From: Anarhynchus alexandrinus
Lineage: Eukaryota > Chordata > Aves > Charadriiformes > Charadriidae
Assembly: GCA_008711295.1 (NCBI GenBank)
Contig: VUYV01000099.1
Span: 2,335,240-2,399,239, forward strand
Length of the DNA: 64,000 nt
Direction of reading: 5' to 3'
The translations under genes and the position numbers were made by a program. The notes beneath the pieces are model-generated. The model did not search any database. It was not told the DNA's origin and saw only the letters and a list, made by a program, of their open reading frames with translations. Below, piece by piece: positions 22,501-34,860 of this stretch; positions within the stretch are counted from its first letter, which is position 1, and each line of letters opens with the position of its first letter.

Positions 22501-23368
22501 CCCCCACCACCGGCTTTTGTTGCTGTCCCCCCTTCTCTTGAGCCGGCATCTTCTGGGTGATCCTTAACCTCGCAACTAGCTGATGTCCCTCCCCTCCCTA
22601 CCCGTGCTGGGTGTCCCGCTCAGCGCTGATGGTCCAGACATTGGGTCCTGCAGCTCCCTTCCCTTGGAGGGAGACATTTCAGGGTCCTCCCTTTGAGGCG
22701 AGCTCCCCTCCACACTTCTTCAGCTAAACGGTCACTCTCTGTTTCCCTTCCTAGTTCTGTATTCCCCTCGCAGAGAAGAGATGTCTTCTCTGTAAGCCCC
22801 GCTCATGCCTGCTTGTGTAGGAAGCCAACCCCACTAGCTCATCCATCCCTTGCATCCAAGGCAGTACCTCTCAAAGGCTTTAGAAGGGCAACAACGCTCC
22901 TACAGCCCTGTTGGGCTTCCAAGCCTCATGGTGCTGACCCACCTGGGCACTCCCCATCAGCTGTCCCCACCTGGCCAGCGGGACAACATAGATAGGCTTT
23001 AATACCCAAACCGCTCCACAGGGCTGCTCAGGTGTGTCTGGTGCAGTTGGGTACCTGCCCCCAGTAGAAGAACAAAACTGCACTGACTAAGCCATGGTTT
23101 CCAGACATTACCCACCAGCTTTTCCGAGATAATCTCCCACAGCAGTGCTTCTACCAATGCCATTTCAAAGGAGCAGAAAGAGGGCTCGGCAAGCCCCTCC
23201 AAAGCTTTCTTAGAGGAAGCAGAGTACCCAGTGATAAAACTTCTTCCTTCCCTTTAAGGAACTAAGAAAAAAGACCAAGTAACTATGAGTACAGAGGTTT
23301 CATCCCAGTCCAACAACAGGCTTTCACAGGGCATGTCTTGGGAAGGGGAGATGGTACAGCCTAACACA
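22501..23368. other. Unique intronic sequence, no gene
   Basis: Ordinary sequence; nothing recognised. Confidence 0.5.
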
Positions 23369-23804
23369 CAGCCCATCAAGTCGGTCTTTGCTCCATCATG
23401 GTCCCCAGCACCTCTGCTGCTGCTCCGTTATGACACCTCCAGCCTTTCCATTTTGCCTTTGATACAGCTCCTGATGCCCATCTTCCCTCCCTAGACTGTA
23501 AGACCTTTGGAAGCAGCTCTCCTCCCTGCTCCGTGCTCTCCTGGAAAGGAGCCTTAATCCATAGCAGCAGGTCATATGGGTACCATCACCATGACCTGGC
23601 TGCACACACTCCCAAGCTGTCATCCCTAAGTGACACAAAGTGGTCCTGTGCTCAAAGGTGACATACTCCCCCAAATATGGCCTTAAAATGCAAGTTGCAT
23701 CCCTCAGCAGACACGTCTTAGTTCAGATGCTGCCACTGTGTGATAATCCATTTTAAAAAAACCTTGAGAACAGCTGATGTGATGCATAAATAGGGATGAG
23801 GGAG
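23369..23804. repeat. Duplicated block, copy A (436 bp)
   Basis: This block recurs at 24111-24546 at a constant offset of 742 with one visible base difference (A at 23378, G at 24120) and no indel. It recurs partially at 23813-24093. Single-N gaps separate the copies, so at least one copy is probably an assembly artefact. Confidence 0.9.
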
Positions 23805-23812
23805 AGATCGGN

Positions 23813-24093
23813 CTCCCTAGACTGTAAGACCTTTGGAAGCAGCTCTCCTCCCTGCTCCGTGCTCTCCTGGAAAGGAGCCTTAATCCATAGCAGCAGGTCG
23901 TATGGGTACCATCACCATGACCTGGCTGCACACACTCCCAAGCTGTCATCCCTAAGTGACACAAAGTGGTCCTGTGCTCAAAGGTGACATACTCCCCCAA
24001 ATGTGGCCTTAAAATGCCAGTTGCATCCCTCAGCAGACACACATCTTAGTTCAGATGCTGCCGCTGTGTGATAATCCATTTTAAAAAAACCTT
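23813..24093. repeat. Duplicated block, copy B (281 bp, diverged)
   Basis: This is an isolated contig between single Ns at 23812 and 24094. It matches copy A from 23487 to 23765 but differs at about five bases plus a 2-bp insertion (ACACAC against ACAC in the CAGACAC word). This roughly 2% divergence suggests either the other haplotype or a true diverged tandem copy. Confidence 0.9.
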
Positions 24094-24110
24094 NCAACAC
24101 ATGCTGACAG

Positions 24111-24546
24111 CAGCCCATCGAGTCGGTCTTTGCTCCATCATGGTCCCCAGCACCTCTGCTGCTGCTCCGTTATGACACCTCCAGCCTTTCCATTTTGCCT
24201 TTGATACAGCTCCTGATGCCCATCTTCCCTCCCTAGACTGTAAGACCTTTGGAAGCAGCTCTCCTCCCTGCTCCGTGCTCTCCTGGAAAGGAGCCTTAAT
24301 CCATAGCAGCAGGTCATATGGGTACCATCACCATGACCTGGCTGCACACACTCCCAAGCTGTCATCCCTAAGTGACACAAAGTGGTCCTGTGCTCAAAGG
24401 TGACATACTCCCCCAAATATGGCCTTAAAATGCAAGTTGCATCCCTCAGCAGACACGTCTTAGTTCAGATGCTGCCACTGTGTGATAATCCATTTTAAAA
24501 AAACCTTGAGAACAGCTGATGTGATGCATAAATAGGGATGAGGGAG
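24111..24546. repeat. Duplicated block, copy C (436 bp)
   Basis: Nearly identical to copy A (23369-23804). The right edge continues into unique sequence (TGCAGACATCAGG), whereas copy A ends seven bases before the N at 23812. This pattern suggests A is the right end of one contig and C the left end of the next. Confidence 0.9.
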
Positions 24547-25759
24547 TGCAGACATCAGGTTCTCCTCTACCACTACTCACAGCACCAGCCTGGACAGTTG
24601 ATGCTTATCTTGGGACCTCACTTTCTCCATCAGTAAAGGGGAGGCAGTGATTCCAGCTCACTCCTTTAAGCTGCTCTGAGATCTTACAAAAGAAGTAGGT
24701 GTAGGAGGTGCAAAGTAATAGCCCCGGCTCCAGAGCTGGATGACAGACCCAGCTCCTGACTCAGCTGCCTGCCTGTGCAGCTCCTTGGCTATCCAAGACA
24801 GACTGCTAAATTATGCAAAACCTTTGAGTGAGCCTGGGTTAATTAAGTTTTAATTTTAGTAAATTACCAGTGTGGGAGTGGTTGAATCTGCGAACCATTA
24901 CTCCTGCTTGTTTGGGATTTTATTTGGAAATAAGACACTTCATTACATCTCTGTAAACAAGATCTACTCAGAAAGGAGAACTGGTGCGGAGGATCAATAC
25001 AGAAGAGGGAAGAGGAGGTGAGGGGACAAGCGAGCCAGTCTGGGAAAGTGTGATCAACCCGGAGGTTCGGGAAAAACTGTCCAAGGGCTGCCTATGCTGC
25101 CCTCGACTTCTCCCCAACCTTCCAACATCAGCCTTTAAAATGTACTAGTCTTATCCTGAAACTTGCAGCACTGTTGGCATCCACAGCAATGCTGTAGACT
25201 CTTGCATGAGGGTACATCGTGCCTGGGACATTTTGTCTTGAGAAGCCTCCTCCTCATCCTTACACCCCATGTGCTCGGAGCAAGGAGATGTGGATGGGAC
25301 AGGCTCTTTGCAAGTGCACAGCACTGTTCTCGCCACAATTAAAATAGGTTTGTAAAGCCCAGCAGGTCCACACCACCAGTACTACGGTTATTGCCATGAG
25401 CTGATACCGCCCCTAACTCAGAACTCACTTTTTCCACTAAAATACAGAGTCAAGACCTGGCAGTACTTCTGCCTCACATGGGAAAAGCCACGAGCAGCAA
25501 CGGGACATCAACACAGGGATCTGATCTCCTTTGCCCAGGACACCGGCTCTATCATCGTAAGTCCCTAATTGGTTTAACAGCATGGTGATAGCCCATGGGA
25601 CCGCAATGCCTTCTGCTGTCAGCGTCACTCCTGAGCCCACTGCTAACACCCACCACCAGCCATGAGGCAGCACAGGACCTGGGTACAGGGCGGAGGCCAA
25701 TAACCCAGGCCAGCTATGACCTGCCCTTCTGAAAATCTGGTGGTTTGGATGCAAACCAG
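24547..25759. promoter_or_regulatory. Unique sequence containing a small candidate element (24800-24980)
   Basis: Most of the stretch is ordinary. Between 24800 and 24980 it is AT-rich, with GTTAATTAAGTTTTAATTTTAG, GTAAATTACC and TTTTATTTGGAAATAAG and no repeat debris, resembling the other candidate elements. No coding similarity is seen. Confidence 0.35.
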
Positions 25760-26060
25760 GTATGCATTTTTAAAAACAGGACCTATTCCCATCGGAACAA
25801 ACCTAAAAAGTGACTAATTTGCTGTGTCTGGTACTTCAAAAAGTTATTTCTAAGATATTGAATCTTATTTTTAAATCGAACGCAGCTCAATATCTCGTTA
25901 GTCAAATGTTACAGTGTTTATAACTTAAATATCCATCCAGAGAGAAATTATGATGCTTTTATAAATCTCCCTCAATAGCTTAAGTTAAAAATAAACCAGC
26001 CAATCTATCAATCAGTCTTATTCATTCATCTCAGCTATTGTGGGAAGAAAAGAGCAACAT
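25760..26060. promoter_or_regulatory. Candidate conserved non-coding element
   Basis: A continuous 300-bp AT-rich block with AAGATATTGAATC, CAGCTCAATATCTCG (a dyad-like pairing of GATATTGA with TCAATATC), GAGAAATTATGATGC and CTTATTCATTCATCTC. It has the texture of an ancient enhancer. Conservation is untested. Confidence 0.35.
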
Positions 26061-27199
26061 ACGCAAGAGAGAAGCAAATGGTCTGAGAAGAGGCAGCTGA
26101 ACGTATTGATCTGAGTTCAAAAAAAAAAAAAATTGTTAGAAAAACCAAGACACACGTCATTTGGTTTAATGCAGCCCATACAAACGGCTCCAAAAGGCCA
26201 CAGCTGCCCGCCTCGAGCTTTGCTCGAGTTGGTTGGTGCCTCTCACCCAAATGACAGCCCTCCAGAGCGGGCAAGACCTCTTACTGCTCCTACTACTTTA
26301 AAACTACTCTATCTTCCCTGGAATAAAAAAAAAAGAAAAAAAAAATTAAAACAAAAGTCAACATTGTATCTTTAGGGCACCAAAATAATAAATAAATAAG
26401 CAGGAATGCTTGCAACCCACAAAGTCTGACAGCTTAAAGTGCGCGCAAAGAAAAAAACGCCGGTGAAAGAGTGAAAGCCATCCTTTGAACTCCCGCGCCC
26501 CAGCACTCTCAGAGGAGACGGATTTATGCATCTGCTCCGGCACGCCAGTTCAGAGAGACCCTTTCTATACATCTCACCCTGATGGGGCTCTCAGAAGTCA
26601 CTTGTGGCCTTCTCCCCCACTTTTGGCTTTTGTTGTTTTTAAACTTTCGCCGTTTTCCTGCAGATGAAAAAGGGGAGAGAATCACCTTATGGTTCTCAGG
26701 TTATTTGAAAAGAAAGGGAAAAAAAAGAAAAATATTTTTTTCTCTCCAGAAAGGAACGCCCCCGTATAATTCTGAATTTTTAATTATTTTTTTTTTTTAA
26801 TTATTATTTTTTGAATAACCTGCCTGGGAAGGCCCCGGCCCCGTGGGCTGGAGAGGGAGCTGGGAGCTTCCCATCTCTCTCAGCCTGTTGCATTCAGGCA
26901 AGGTGAAGAGGCACAACTCGTGTTAGGCCGATGGGAACAAATCTCCTCTTTTGTTCCCTGCAAAAGGCTTTGCTAATTGCCGTTGGCCCGACTCTGCCTT
27001 ATCTGCGATTGCTCCCAGAAGGGGAGGGCACAGGCAGGTTCAAAGAAAGGAAGAAAGAAGAAAAGAAAGAAAAGAAAGCAAGAGAAAACATTCCTTTTCT
27101 TCGCTCCAGCAGCCAGTGCGAGGCAGAAAAGCGGAGCGAAAGAAAGAAGAGGGAGCGTGAAAGAGAACAAAAAATAAATAAATGACCTGAGGCTGCTTG
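26061..27199. other. A-rich and purine-rich intronic sequence
   Basis: Contains poly-A/AT low-complexity runs at 26118-26132, 26327-26346 and 26771-26810, and a GAAA/AAAG-rich purine tract at 27045-27180. No gene or mobile element is recognised. The segment 26440-26560 looks more complex but carries no clear signal. Confidence 0.45.
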
Positions 27200-27760
27200 G
27201 AAGCCCCTCTTTCTCTCCTATCAGCTTTTACAGGGGGCAATACATTTTATTCATTGCCAGGTCTGACTTATCGCAGCCTTGTTTTTAATGAGGTATAATA
27301 AGGGGAACATTTTGTAACAACACGGTTCCTCTATTTTATCCGACAAACAGCTGTGTCATGGCCGTCGCTGGGAGAATGAATCATATCTCCCTGCCTGCAT
27401 ATGCTAACTCCCATGTAATTACCCTCGCATCTTAAATAAAGCAGGCCCTAAACCTGTCGCTCAGATTACAAGCAAACGGTGCAGACCTCGTAACTGGGGC
27501 CTCTATCATTACAATTAATTTATCACAGGAGCGGCTGAGATTAGAGACTAGAATTAAAACGCCGAGCAGGGAGGGTGCCGCAGGACTGACAGGGAGAGAG
27601 GCAGAGGAGCTTTATTGCCGAGGCCGGGCAGGCTAATTCCTTAACTGGAGCAATCCTGGGTATTTTTTTTTTTTTCCTCCCCTTTAAGTTATTCGCTCAG
27701 TTATTTTCCTGAGGCTACAGCAGGACATTTTTCTCCCTGAAATGTCAGGAAGTAGAAAGC
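27200..27760. promoter_or_regulatory. Candidate conserved non-coding element (strong)
   Basis: The block 27240-27620 has the densest set of developmental motifs in the left half: GTTTTTAATGAGG, GGTATAATAAGG, ACAGCTGTGTCATGG, GAATGAATCATATC, ATGTAATTACC, TCAGATTACAAG, CATTACAATTAATTTATC, AGATTAGAG and GGACTGACAGG. It is free of repeats and of homopolymers until the T-run at 27663-27675. I infer an enhancer; alignment across vertebrates would decide. Confidence 0.5.
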
Positions 27761-30700
27761 AAAGGGAACTTTGCCCCGTATTAAGCCCATTCAATAAACA
27801 CAAATGTGCAAAGGCTCCGGTCTGGGTGCGTGCGCGCGTATCCGGATACGTGCGTGCCTACAATTTTACGGAAGACACACTTGCTCTGTTTGGATACGGG
27901 TATGCCAATGGATATGTACATTACGTGCACAGACAACAGGTAGATGTGCGAGAGTGTCTCTTCTTCACTGCTACGCCGAATGGTTTGAAATATAGTTTTG
28001 CCTTTCCAAAACTTCTCTGCTTTAAATGCAACAGCTTGTTGTCCAGCAGAACAGCCCATTCCTCCTTGAAGCTGAGCCTGGGTCACAGCACACCCTGTGG
28101 CACTGTGCCCCGCTGCCTTAGGGGGGTCAGAAAGCACCTCTGCTCCGTGCTGATCATCCCACAAGCTTTCTTCTGGGCTCCTTCCACTAGACCTCACTAT
28201 CCCACACCTGCCTGACAGGGATGTTGCTTTTTAAGATGGCGATTTGAGTCCACTGCATCTTTCTCCATGCAGGAAAACAGCCTTCCCACTGGTTTCTTAG
28301 AGGAGCACTGCCCCCAGCACCAATGCAACACGGGTTTGCTGTGGCACGAGCACGTCTGCTGCTGTAGGGCTACCCTTGCTCCCCGCGCCCACGCTCACTG
28401 CTATGGGCTTGCGCATCCATGCCGGGCTCCTAGCACTGCTCCTTCTTATTCCTTGGAGGACAGGAGAGACAATCAAAGGTGCTGAAGAGAATTCACATAT
28501 AGACCTTGCCTACAGAGAGGTTCGATAGCAATACAACTGCTCTGTTTGGAGGGCACATGTTTTACCAAGACCATTGTATGAGTACCCCTGGGTACCACTG
28601 CTCTCCTGTGAAGTCCCTTACACTTGCACAGCTCATTTTCCCCCTCCAGGATCACAGAATCATAGAACGGTTTAGGTTGGAAGGGACCTTGAAGATCATC
28701 GAGTTCCAACCCCCCTGCCATAGGCTCCTTCCAGTCACTGCCCATGGCCTCACTGGGGATGCTGTGGTGCCCAGCACAACTACCCAAACAGATGACTTAC
28801 AGAGCCGCAGGGCACCTCCAGCCAAGTGCTCTCCATCCCCGCAGCCGTCCTTGCAGCCCATCAGCACAGGCACAGCACCGCAGCGCACAGCAGCCTGCGT
28901 CCTCCGAGAAGCCATCCCGCCTCTGGTGTGTCCCTTCCCAGGAGGACAGCCTGCCCTTGGGCCAAACCCTGAGCCATTTACTCATATTTACTACTATGTA
29001 GTGGGGTGAGGAAGGAAGGAAGGGGAAAAGCCTTTAAAATCAGTCCCTTTAAGGTCTTTTTGCATTGGAAAAGCAATTTTTGCTGGGTGTGAAGACTCCC
29101 CAATGCCCTTGCTGCCAGAGCCCCTCCTGGCAGCTTACAATCTTTGGCATGGAAACCACCCCTCCTTAGCCGTGGTCTACCACTAATTACTTACAATATC
29201 CAGCAAAACAGCAAACACAAACAAAGCTGATCAATGATTTTACATCCACGTCAGCCCCATGCACTCCTGCACAAGGCAGCCCTCAGTGTCCTGCTTAGTT
29301 TCCAGCAGCACTCTCCCCGGAAGATCCCAGACCCCGCAATTCTTGCTCTACCTGTGGACGGGCATCTTCAGGCAAAAGAGGACCATTTCATCCCAAGTCA
29401 TCAACACTGCAGCTAGATGTACAGAGAAAAAGACTCTACAGACAGGAAGGGCCTCCTGGAATCGGAGGGAGTAAGATGATTCTCAATCATCTGCATCCAA
29501 AATAGATCTAACTGTAGGATCGGGGTCTAATTCAGTAAAATAATAAAGAAACATACTTTGATTAAAATCATATGTATTTTTTAAAAAAAATAATATCTCT
29601 TTTTTTTTTAGAAACTTCTGTGATTGTTGCACTGGGAAAAATCATGAAAATTTATTGTACTTTCTACTATCAGGAATTTGGGCACTTTTATCAGTCTGCA
29701 TATTGAAAACAGCTTTCCTATCCCTCATTTTTGCTTCCAGTCGCTTTGCAGTGCCTTATCTTTCAGAGTTTTGTGCAAAAGCTGAATACTGCCAGGCCTG
29801 AGCTCCAGGATGAACGGATGAAAGTGAAGGAGGAACGTTGGATTTTAAAGGATTGGTGTACATATTTATTTCAAATTACCGTTTGTGTTGTTTTTTTTTT
29901 CTTTTGAGGTTTTGTAAACATTGTCTCTTACCAAAAACCAAATCTAAGACCAAATGACATTGACACGTTATAGAAAAAGCTAAACCACTTAAATCAAAGC
30001 GCACCGGTCTGTCAGCAGCGCACTCCAGCCAGCAGGAAGGTTATAGTTTTATGGGCACCAGAGCTGTCACTTGTGGGCAGAAGAAGTGACCTGTGGTCCT
30101 TCCAGCCCAGTGTGGTGTCTCCAGCAAAGGCCGGACCAGATGCTTCTGTGAAAGATCAAACGAAAAAAGACAAAAGGAAGACACCACTGTAAACAGTTAC
30201 AGGGCAGCCTCAATTCAAGGGAAGTTTCCTCCCCGAAAGCCGGCCGCTGGCATATGCTCTGTTCTCATGGCAGAAGGCATTTAGCAACATCTTATAGGAT
30301 TAAGCCCTAAAACTCCACTCTCCAGTATCAATGGGACTGGAAAGCTGGATATTTTATTATTATTATTTAAAAGCGGAGCTTTTTGCTTCTCATTTCTACC
30401 TGCTGGTTCTTGGTTTTATGCTGTGTTTGCTAACCTGGTCCTGGAAATTCAGAGCTTTTGGACTGAAACCCTCTGCCTCTTACCAAGCTCTTACCATCGT
30501 GGCCAGTTTAATACCTATACTGAATATGTATCTATAGAATACATCAAAGCATATCCTGCCCATCCTGCCAGTACTACCTTCTTCCCCGAAACTCCACGGT
30601 GGGATGGAGCCTGCTGGCACGGTCGGATGGGTGGACGGCACCGTACGCTCCCTTTCCCGCAGCGCCGAGCGGGGCCGGGGGGATGCGGCCCTGAAGGCAG

Positions 30701-30880
30701 GCAGCGGACACGCCGCTTTTTATTTTCTGCTCACAATTGGCAGTTTCCTCCACCCACCCAAACAGACCCTGCAATGTTTTTTAAAATGCAGTCAGCAGCT
30801 GGAAACTAAGGCAACTTCTGTCTCCTATTGAAAGTCTCCCAGCAAAGCCGCAGCCTTCCCTGGACCACCCTGGGTCATGT
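27761..30880. other. Unique intronic sequence, no gene (contains one CR1 end)
   Basis: Apart from the CR1 fragment at 28651-28735 it is unremarkable. 29500-29900 is AT-rich with T/A runs. A frame of 157 codons at 27742-28215 (plus) and its antisense counterpart overlap and lack family similarity. Confidence 0.5.
28651..28735 (-). mobile_element. CR1 LINE 3' end fragment (avian)
   Basis: ATCACAGAATCATAGAACGG, then TTTAGGTTGGAAGGGACCTT and GATCATCGAGTTCCAACCCC, is the reverse complement of the highly characteristic bird CR1 3' end. The element is in minus orientation, truncated to roughly its last 85 bases, and similarity fades after CCCCCTGCCATAGG. Confidence 0.95.
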
Positions 30881-31180
30881 AAATTCAGCAGATTATCCAT
30901 CCCTAACTCTCCTCATCTATCACCCGCCTCTGTTATTGATCTGCTCCTCCGAGTAAGTGGGGCCCGGGCTGTCCGTTGCTGAGTCCTGCAAATCTGGCCA
31001 GACGCACGTGTGACTGCCTGGGAGAGCGAGGAGGACAGGTTCAATAATGCCGGGTTACTGCCACCGCGCAGCCTGAGCCGTGCTGATCTATGGGCTCGGC
31101 AAAGGGAGGATTCAAAAGCAGAACAAGACTTGGCCATAATGCCACAGGACTCAATCTAATCCCATGACACTCAGCTTTAG
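30881..31180. promoter_or_regulatory. Candidate conserved non-coding element
   Basis: Non-repetitive block with GGTCATGTAAATTCAGCAGATTATCC, GTTATTGATCTGC, and CAATAATGCCGGG and GGCCATAATGCC words. Composition resembles the other candidates. Weak. Confidence 0.3.
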
Positions 31181-31539
31181 AGGCAATATTGCCAGCCGCC
31201 AGCTGCCAGCCCAGCCTGGGAAGTCACTTCCACCGCACAGTGGAACAGATTAAACGCCTTCTTTCCATCCATAAGATACCGGCAGCACCTCAGCTAACCG
31301 TCTGCTCCTCCATTTTGCAGATGAAGGCTGGGAGCTGCCTATTTCCCCCTGCCCCGTTCGAGCTCTTTGCCAGTATCACATAAAATCCCAAGACTTGGGA
31401 CTGTAAAACTCCCCCGTTTCAAACCCAGCTGACTTACAGCTGAGCTAAATTCCCCTCTCGGTTTCACCCTGGCAATCCTTGCAACAGCGATCCAGCTGCA
31501 AAGCTCAGCAGAACACAGCCCTCCACCCAGGGTCAAAGC
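31181..31539. other. Unique intronic sequence, no gene
   Basis: Nothing firm. TTTTGCAGATGAAGGCTGGGAG near 31313 and TTTCAAACCCAG near 31417 faintly recall an old MIR-like repeat, but the order and spacing are poor. Confidence 0.4.
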
Positions 31540-32240
31540 CCTAAATATTACACACGCGCCACCTGCGCTGCCGATCTTAATAATTTTCATTAAGAATAAA
31601 TTCCTGTGCTTTAATTTATAAATAAAACTGAAAGATGAACCAAGTGTAATCACACCAGCGGTGTGTTCCTCCCCCCCCCGTAAAGATCTTGCTACAACTG
31701 CACAGCGAGATCTGCCGTAGTCGACGCACCCCAGTGGGGTGCTAATTCTGGGAGCAGGAGATAACCACTAAACTGGGAATACTGTTAACAATTTCACTGC
31801 TGATCTTTCAGCAAATGTATGTATCTATGATGCTTATTCATAATCTCAAACTGCTCTCCACGTGTCCCAGAGAGGTGACAAAAACCTTACGCATCTATCT
31901 AGCTGCCAAAACCTCCCACTTCCCTCTGCTTCTACAATGCAGCCGAGTATTGTTAATATGAAAATCTTTGGCCTATTGATCACTCAAAATATGAGGGTGA
32001 CAAAAATGCATTGAATTTAACATAAAAATAAACAACTCATGGCTGCTGTATTGACTGTATTATTCATATTATGTTTTAATTCATTCGCCTTTCACGTGGC
32101 AGCTACAGATTTTCACCATCTGTGTCAGACCGCTTGCGAAGCCCAGACCTGGGAGCCCTCGCTTGCTGAAAGCAATCGAATCTCCACGCCAAGTGCAACC
32201 AGAGCAAAGACATTCTAGAGGGACAACACCACCCTGTGTG
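31540..32240. promoter_or_regulatory. Candidate conserved non-coding element (strong)
   Basis: AT-rich and complex. It contains CTTAATAATTTTCATTAAG at 31576-31594, an imperfect dyad of TTAAT/ATTAA cores. It also has CTGTTAACAATTTCAC, TTGACTGTATTATTCATATT, GTTTTAATTCATTCGCC, CACGTGGCAGC, CCATCTGTGTCAGACC and GAAAGCAATCGAATC. No repeat debris is seen. Likely an enhancer cluster by texture; untested. Confidence 0.45.
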
Positions 32241-34522
32241 GAGCAAAAACTTGAAGCGACGTGTGGTGGTGCGTCCTTTTGGACGCTAACCAGTGTTATG
32301 GGACATGACTAAGCCTAACTTGGTTTCAAAGTCTGAAAGAATGAGGAAACTAAGCCATCTTTTGGAAGAATATGCAATGGCCTAACAGACCTCAGGATGA
32401 CCAACCCAACCCTAATCCTGCACTGACGGTTTGGCTAGGCATTTATAGCACGCACATCATACTTGTTTCTCAGCCTGGATTTCCCCAGACTCCATACCAT
32501 TACTACACAGCACACACCAGATCATCCTTCTCCGCTAATCCAAAAAGCCAAAAGCTCTGTGCACGTTAGGTGTCCCAAAACTCGCCCGTGGATGGTGTGA
32601 ACACAGAAGACTCTGCAACATCTCCAGTCCTTCTCAAGGCACTGGAACAGTAGGGCCCTGGGGAAGAAAGACCTGACTTTGAATGGCAAGATGGGGTTGG
32701 AACCCCACCCCATGTCACACCAAGCACCACTGAAACCAAAACAAACCAGGCAGCCCCATAAGTCGTAAGAATTAAAGGCACGATTCCCCCTTTCTAACGA
32801 TGCTTTTACAGAAACCGTTCCACTGTAAAACTTTATGATTTGAATCTTTATAGCCGCCAGCAGAGCACATGTTCACTGCCTTAAATTATAACTTAATCTC
32901 CACAGAATTTGTGCTTTCCAGCACTCTGTGGATAGAGCGAAAGACGAGAGGCAGAACTTTGTGCCTGCTGCCCACCTGCCTCCTCAGAGCACGACCTCCA
33001 GAGGTACCACGTGCTGGGGTGCAACTGCACCCTCAAACCAGCTCCCATCTGGAGATGCTCTGCAGCACAGGTACTTAAGCAGCACCTCACAGCACAGGCA
33101 TAGAGGTGCCGGCGGGGCACTGTTATGGTGCTGTTTATGACCACAATTGCTAAAACACTAAAATGAAGCAATGCAGATATCAATAAACACAGCAAAGGGG
33201 CCGGTGGAGATATGTCAGCAGCATCCCAGCCAAGCTTTGTGGGGCCAACGCGCCCTCCTTGGGAGGATCACACCCGTCCGGTGCTTGTGGGAAGTACCTG
33301 AGGCAGAGAGGAACCCTTTGCTCATTCAAAGAGTAGAAAAGGACCAAACCTGTAACTGCTGCTGTCGCAGGTTCAGTGTGTAGCAGTCCCCCAAAGTATA
33401 CCACCTTCCAGTGGATACACGTGCACAGTCTGTCTACTGATGCTTTTGCTCCCACCTCTGCTCTCTACAGCAGAAGTAGCACTGGCAAAGCCATCCTGAG
33501 GCTACGCTAAAGGAGAGCATCCTCCGGTGGGCTCTGACGTGCTTTCTCCACGCAAACACCGTGCTCAAAAGAATCCCCCTGCTTATTCCTGGCTTTCTAA
33601 AAACCTTCCTGCACATATCCAGATGCTGAAGTCGCACCAGTAGAAATACGAAGCAACGTGCAAGGTGGGTTTCGAGCATATCACTCAATACTGGAAGAAG
33701 CCCGCGCCTTGCGTGCGTGTTTGCACATAGCGAGATGGTAGCAGAGGCAAATGCTGGAAGGAAACTAACTGCCAGCCATCTGTAAAGGAGGAGTACTGCA
33801 GTTTGGTGGGGGAATCAGGAACATTTTCCCCATTCCTTCTCATCTTCAGCAACAAGACAGAAAAAAACAGTCAATAAATACAACAGTAAAATTTGTAACC
33901 CTGGTAACCTTTAAACACTAAACAATGTCATGCTAAACTGAAACAAACTACACGAAATCCCAGTTAGGCATCAAAATAGCCCTGAGTCAGCCAGACTGAG
34001 AAAACAGAGATAAAAAGCTTCAGCATCCTGCCATACCGAAAGACGTCCTTTCTGCTGAGACCTGGCTGCCTATGAACGGGTGGTCCTCCTCGGGCAGCCA
34101 CACACCACTGCTTTGATTTTGTGAGTCCTCTGGACAGGTGATCCCACTAAACGGCTGGGGTCACCGTACTCCTGCAGCCCTATACTTGAAAGACAGAAGG
34201 TCTCTCTCTCTAGCTGGGCTCCTCGCTTTTGCTCCCTGCACAATTTGTTCACGCCTTTCCACTTTGCATCTTCTTTCCTTTTCTTCTAGGGGGGGAAACT
34301 GCTTTCTTTCTTCTTCCAGTTGACTATGTGCCAATAAACTTACATGGAACCATTTTTTTAGCTGCCATCTGCTGATCCCGCACACGATTCTGCTGTGCCT
34401 CTTGTTCATCAAAGCATCTCCCCACCCAACAGTTTACCTCAGCGCTGAACTCCCACAGAAACTGGAGGGTATTTGTAGGAGAGCACCCAACGCTCCACAC
34501 CTTGTGTCTGCACAACAGTGGG
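32241..34522. other. Unique intronic sequence, no gene
   Basis: Ordinary sequence. A short AT-rich piece at 32770-32860 looks slightly conserved-like (CTAACGATGCTTTTACAG, AAAACTTTATGATTTG). No mobile element or coding similarity is recognised. Confidence 0.5.
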
Positions 34523-34860
34523 AACCTGATACCTGGAGAATCACAAAATCATGCAGAAATGGAAGGGTGAACGAGAGGTTATCTGCTTCTTTCTGTCCAA
34601 AAGCGGAAACAGCTAAATTTAACACATTCCTGAAATAATTCTGCTTAATTTGCTCCTGAAACCTATCAGTGCTCCCCACTCCCTAGACAGCCCATTGCAT
34701 TGCTTTGTCACCCCCATGCTAGAACGTAACAGCTCACAGAAAGGCTTCAGTTTAAGCTCCAAACTTCGTGCCTCCTCTGCTGTTGGCACATCTTCCCACC
34801 GCTCAGCCTGCGATGCCCACCCAACACGCCATTCTCAGATGAGGCTGGATACCTTTTCCA
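34523..34860 (-). mobile_element. Probable ancient CR1 LINE 3' region
   Basis: GAGAATCACAAAATCATGCAGAAATGG, then GAGAGGTTATCTGCTTC, and further right CACTCCCTAGACAGCCCATTGCATTGC, follow in order the landmarks of an old reptilian/avian CR1 3' end in minus orientation: the ATCATAGAAT tail, AGAGGTCATCTAGTCC, and CCTCCCTAGGCAG..ATTCCAGTGC. It is heavily diverged. The left edge is better defined than the right. Confidence 0.5.

Noticed and set aside
23396..24416. Repeated MGEYVTFEHRTTLCHLGM open frames, three copies
   Set aside because: These come from the duplicated block around single-N gaps, not from a gene family. No known protein is recognised.
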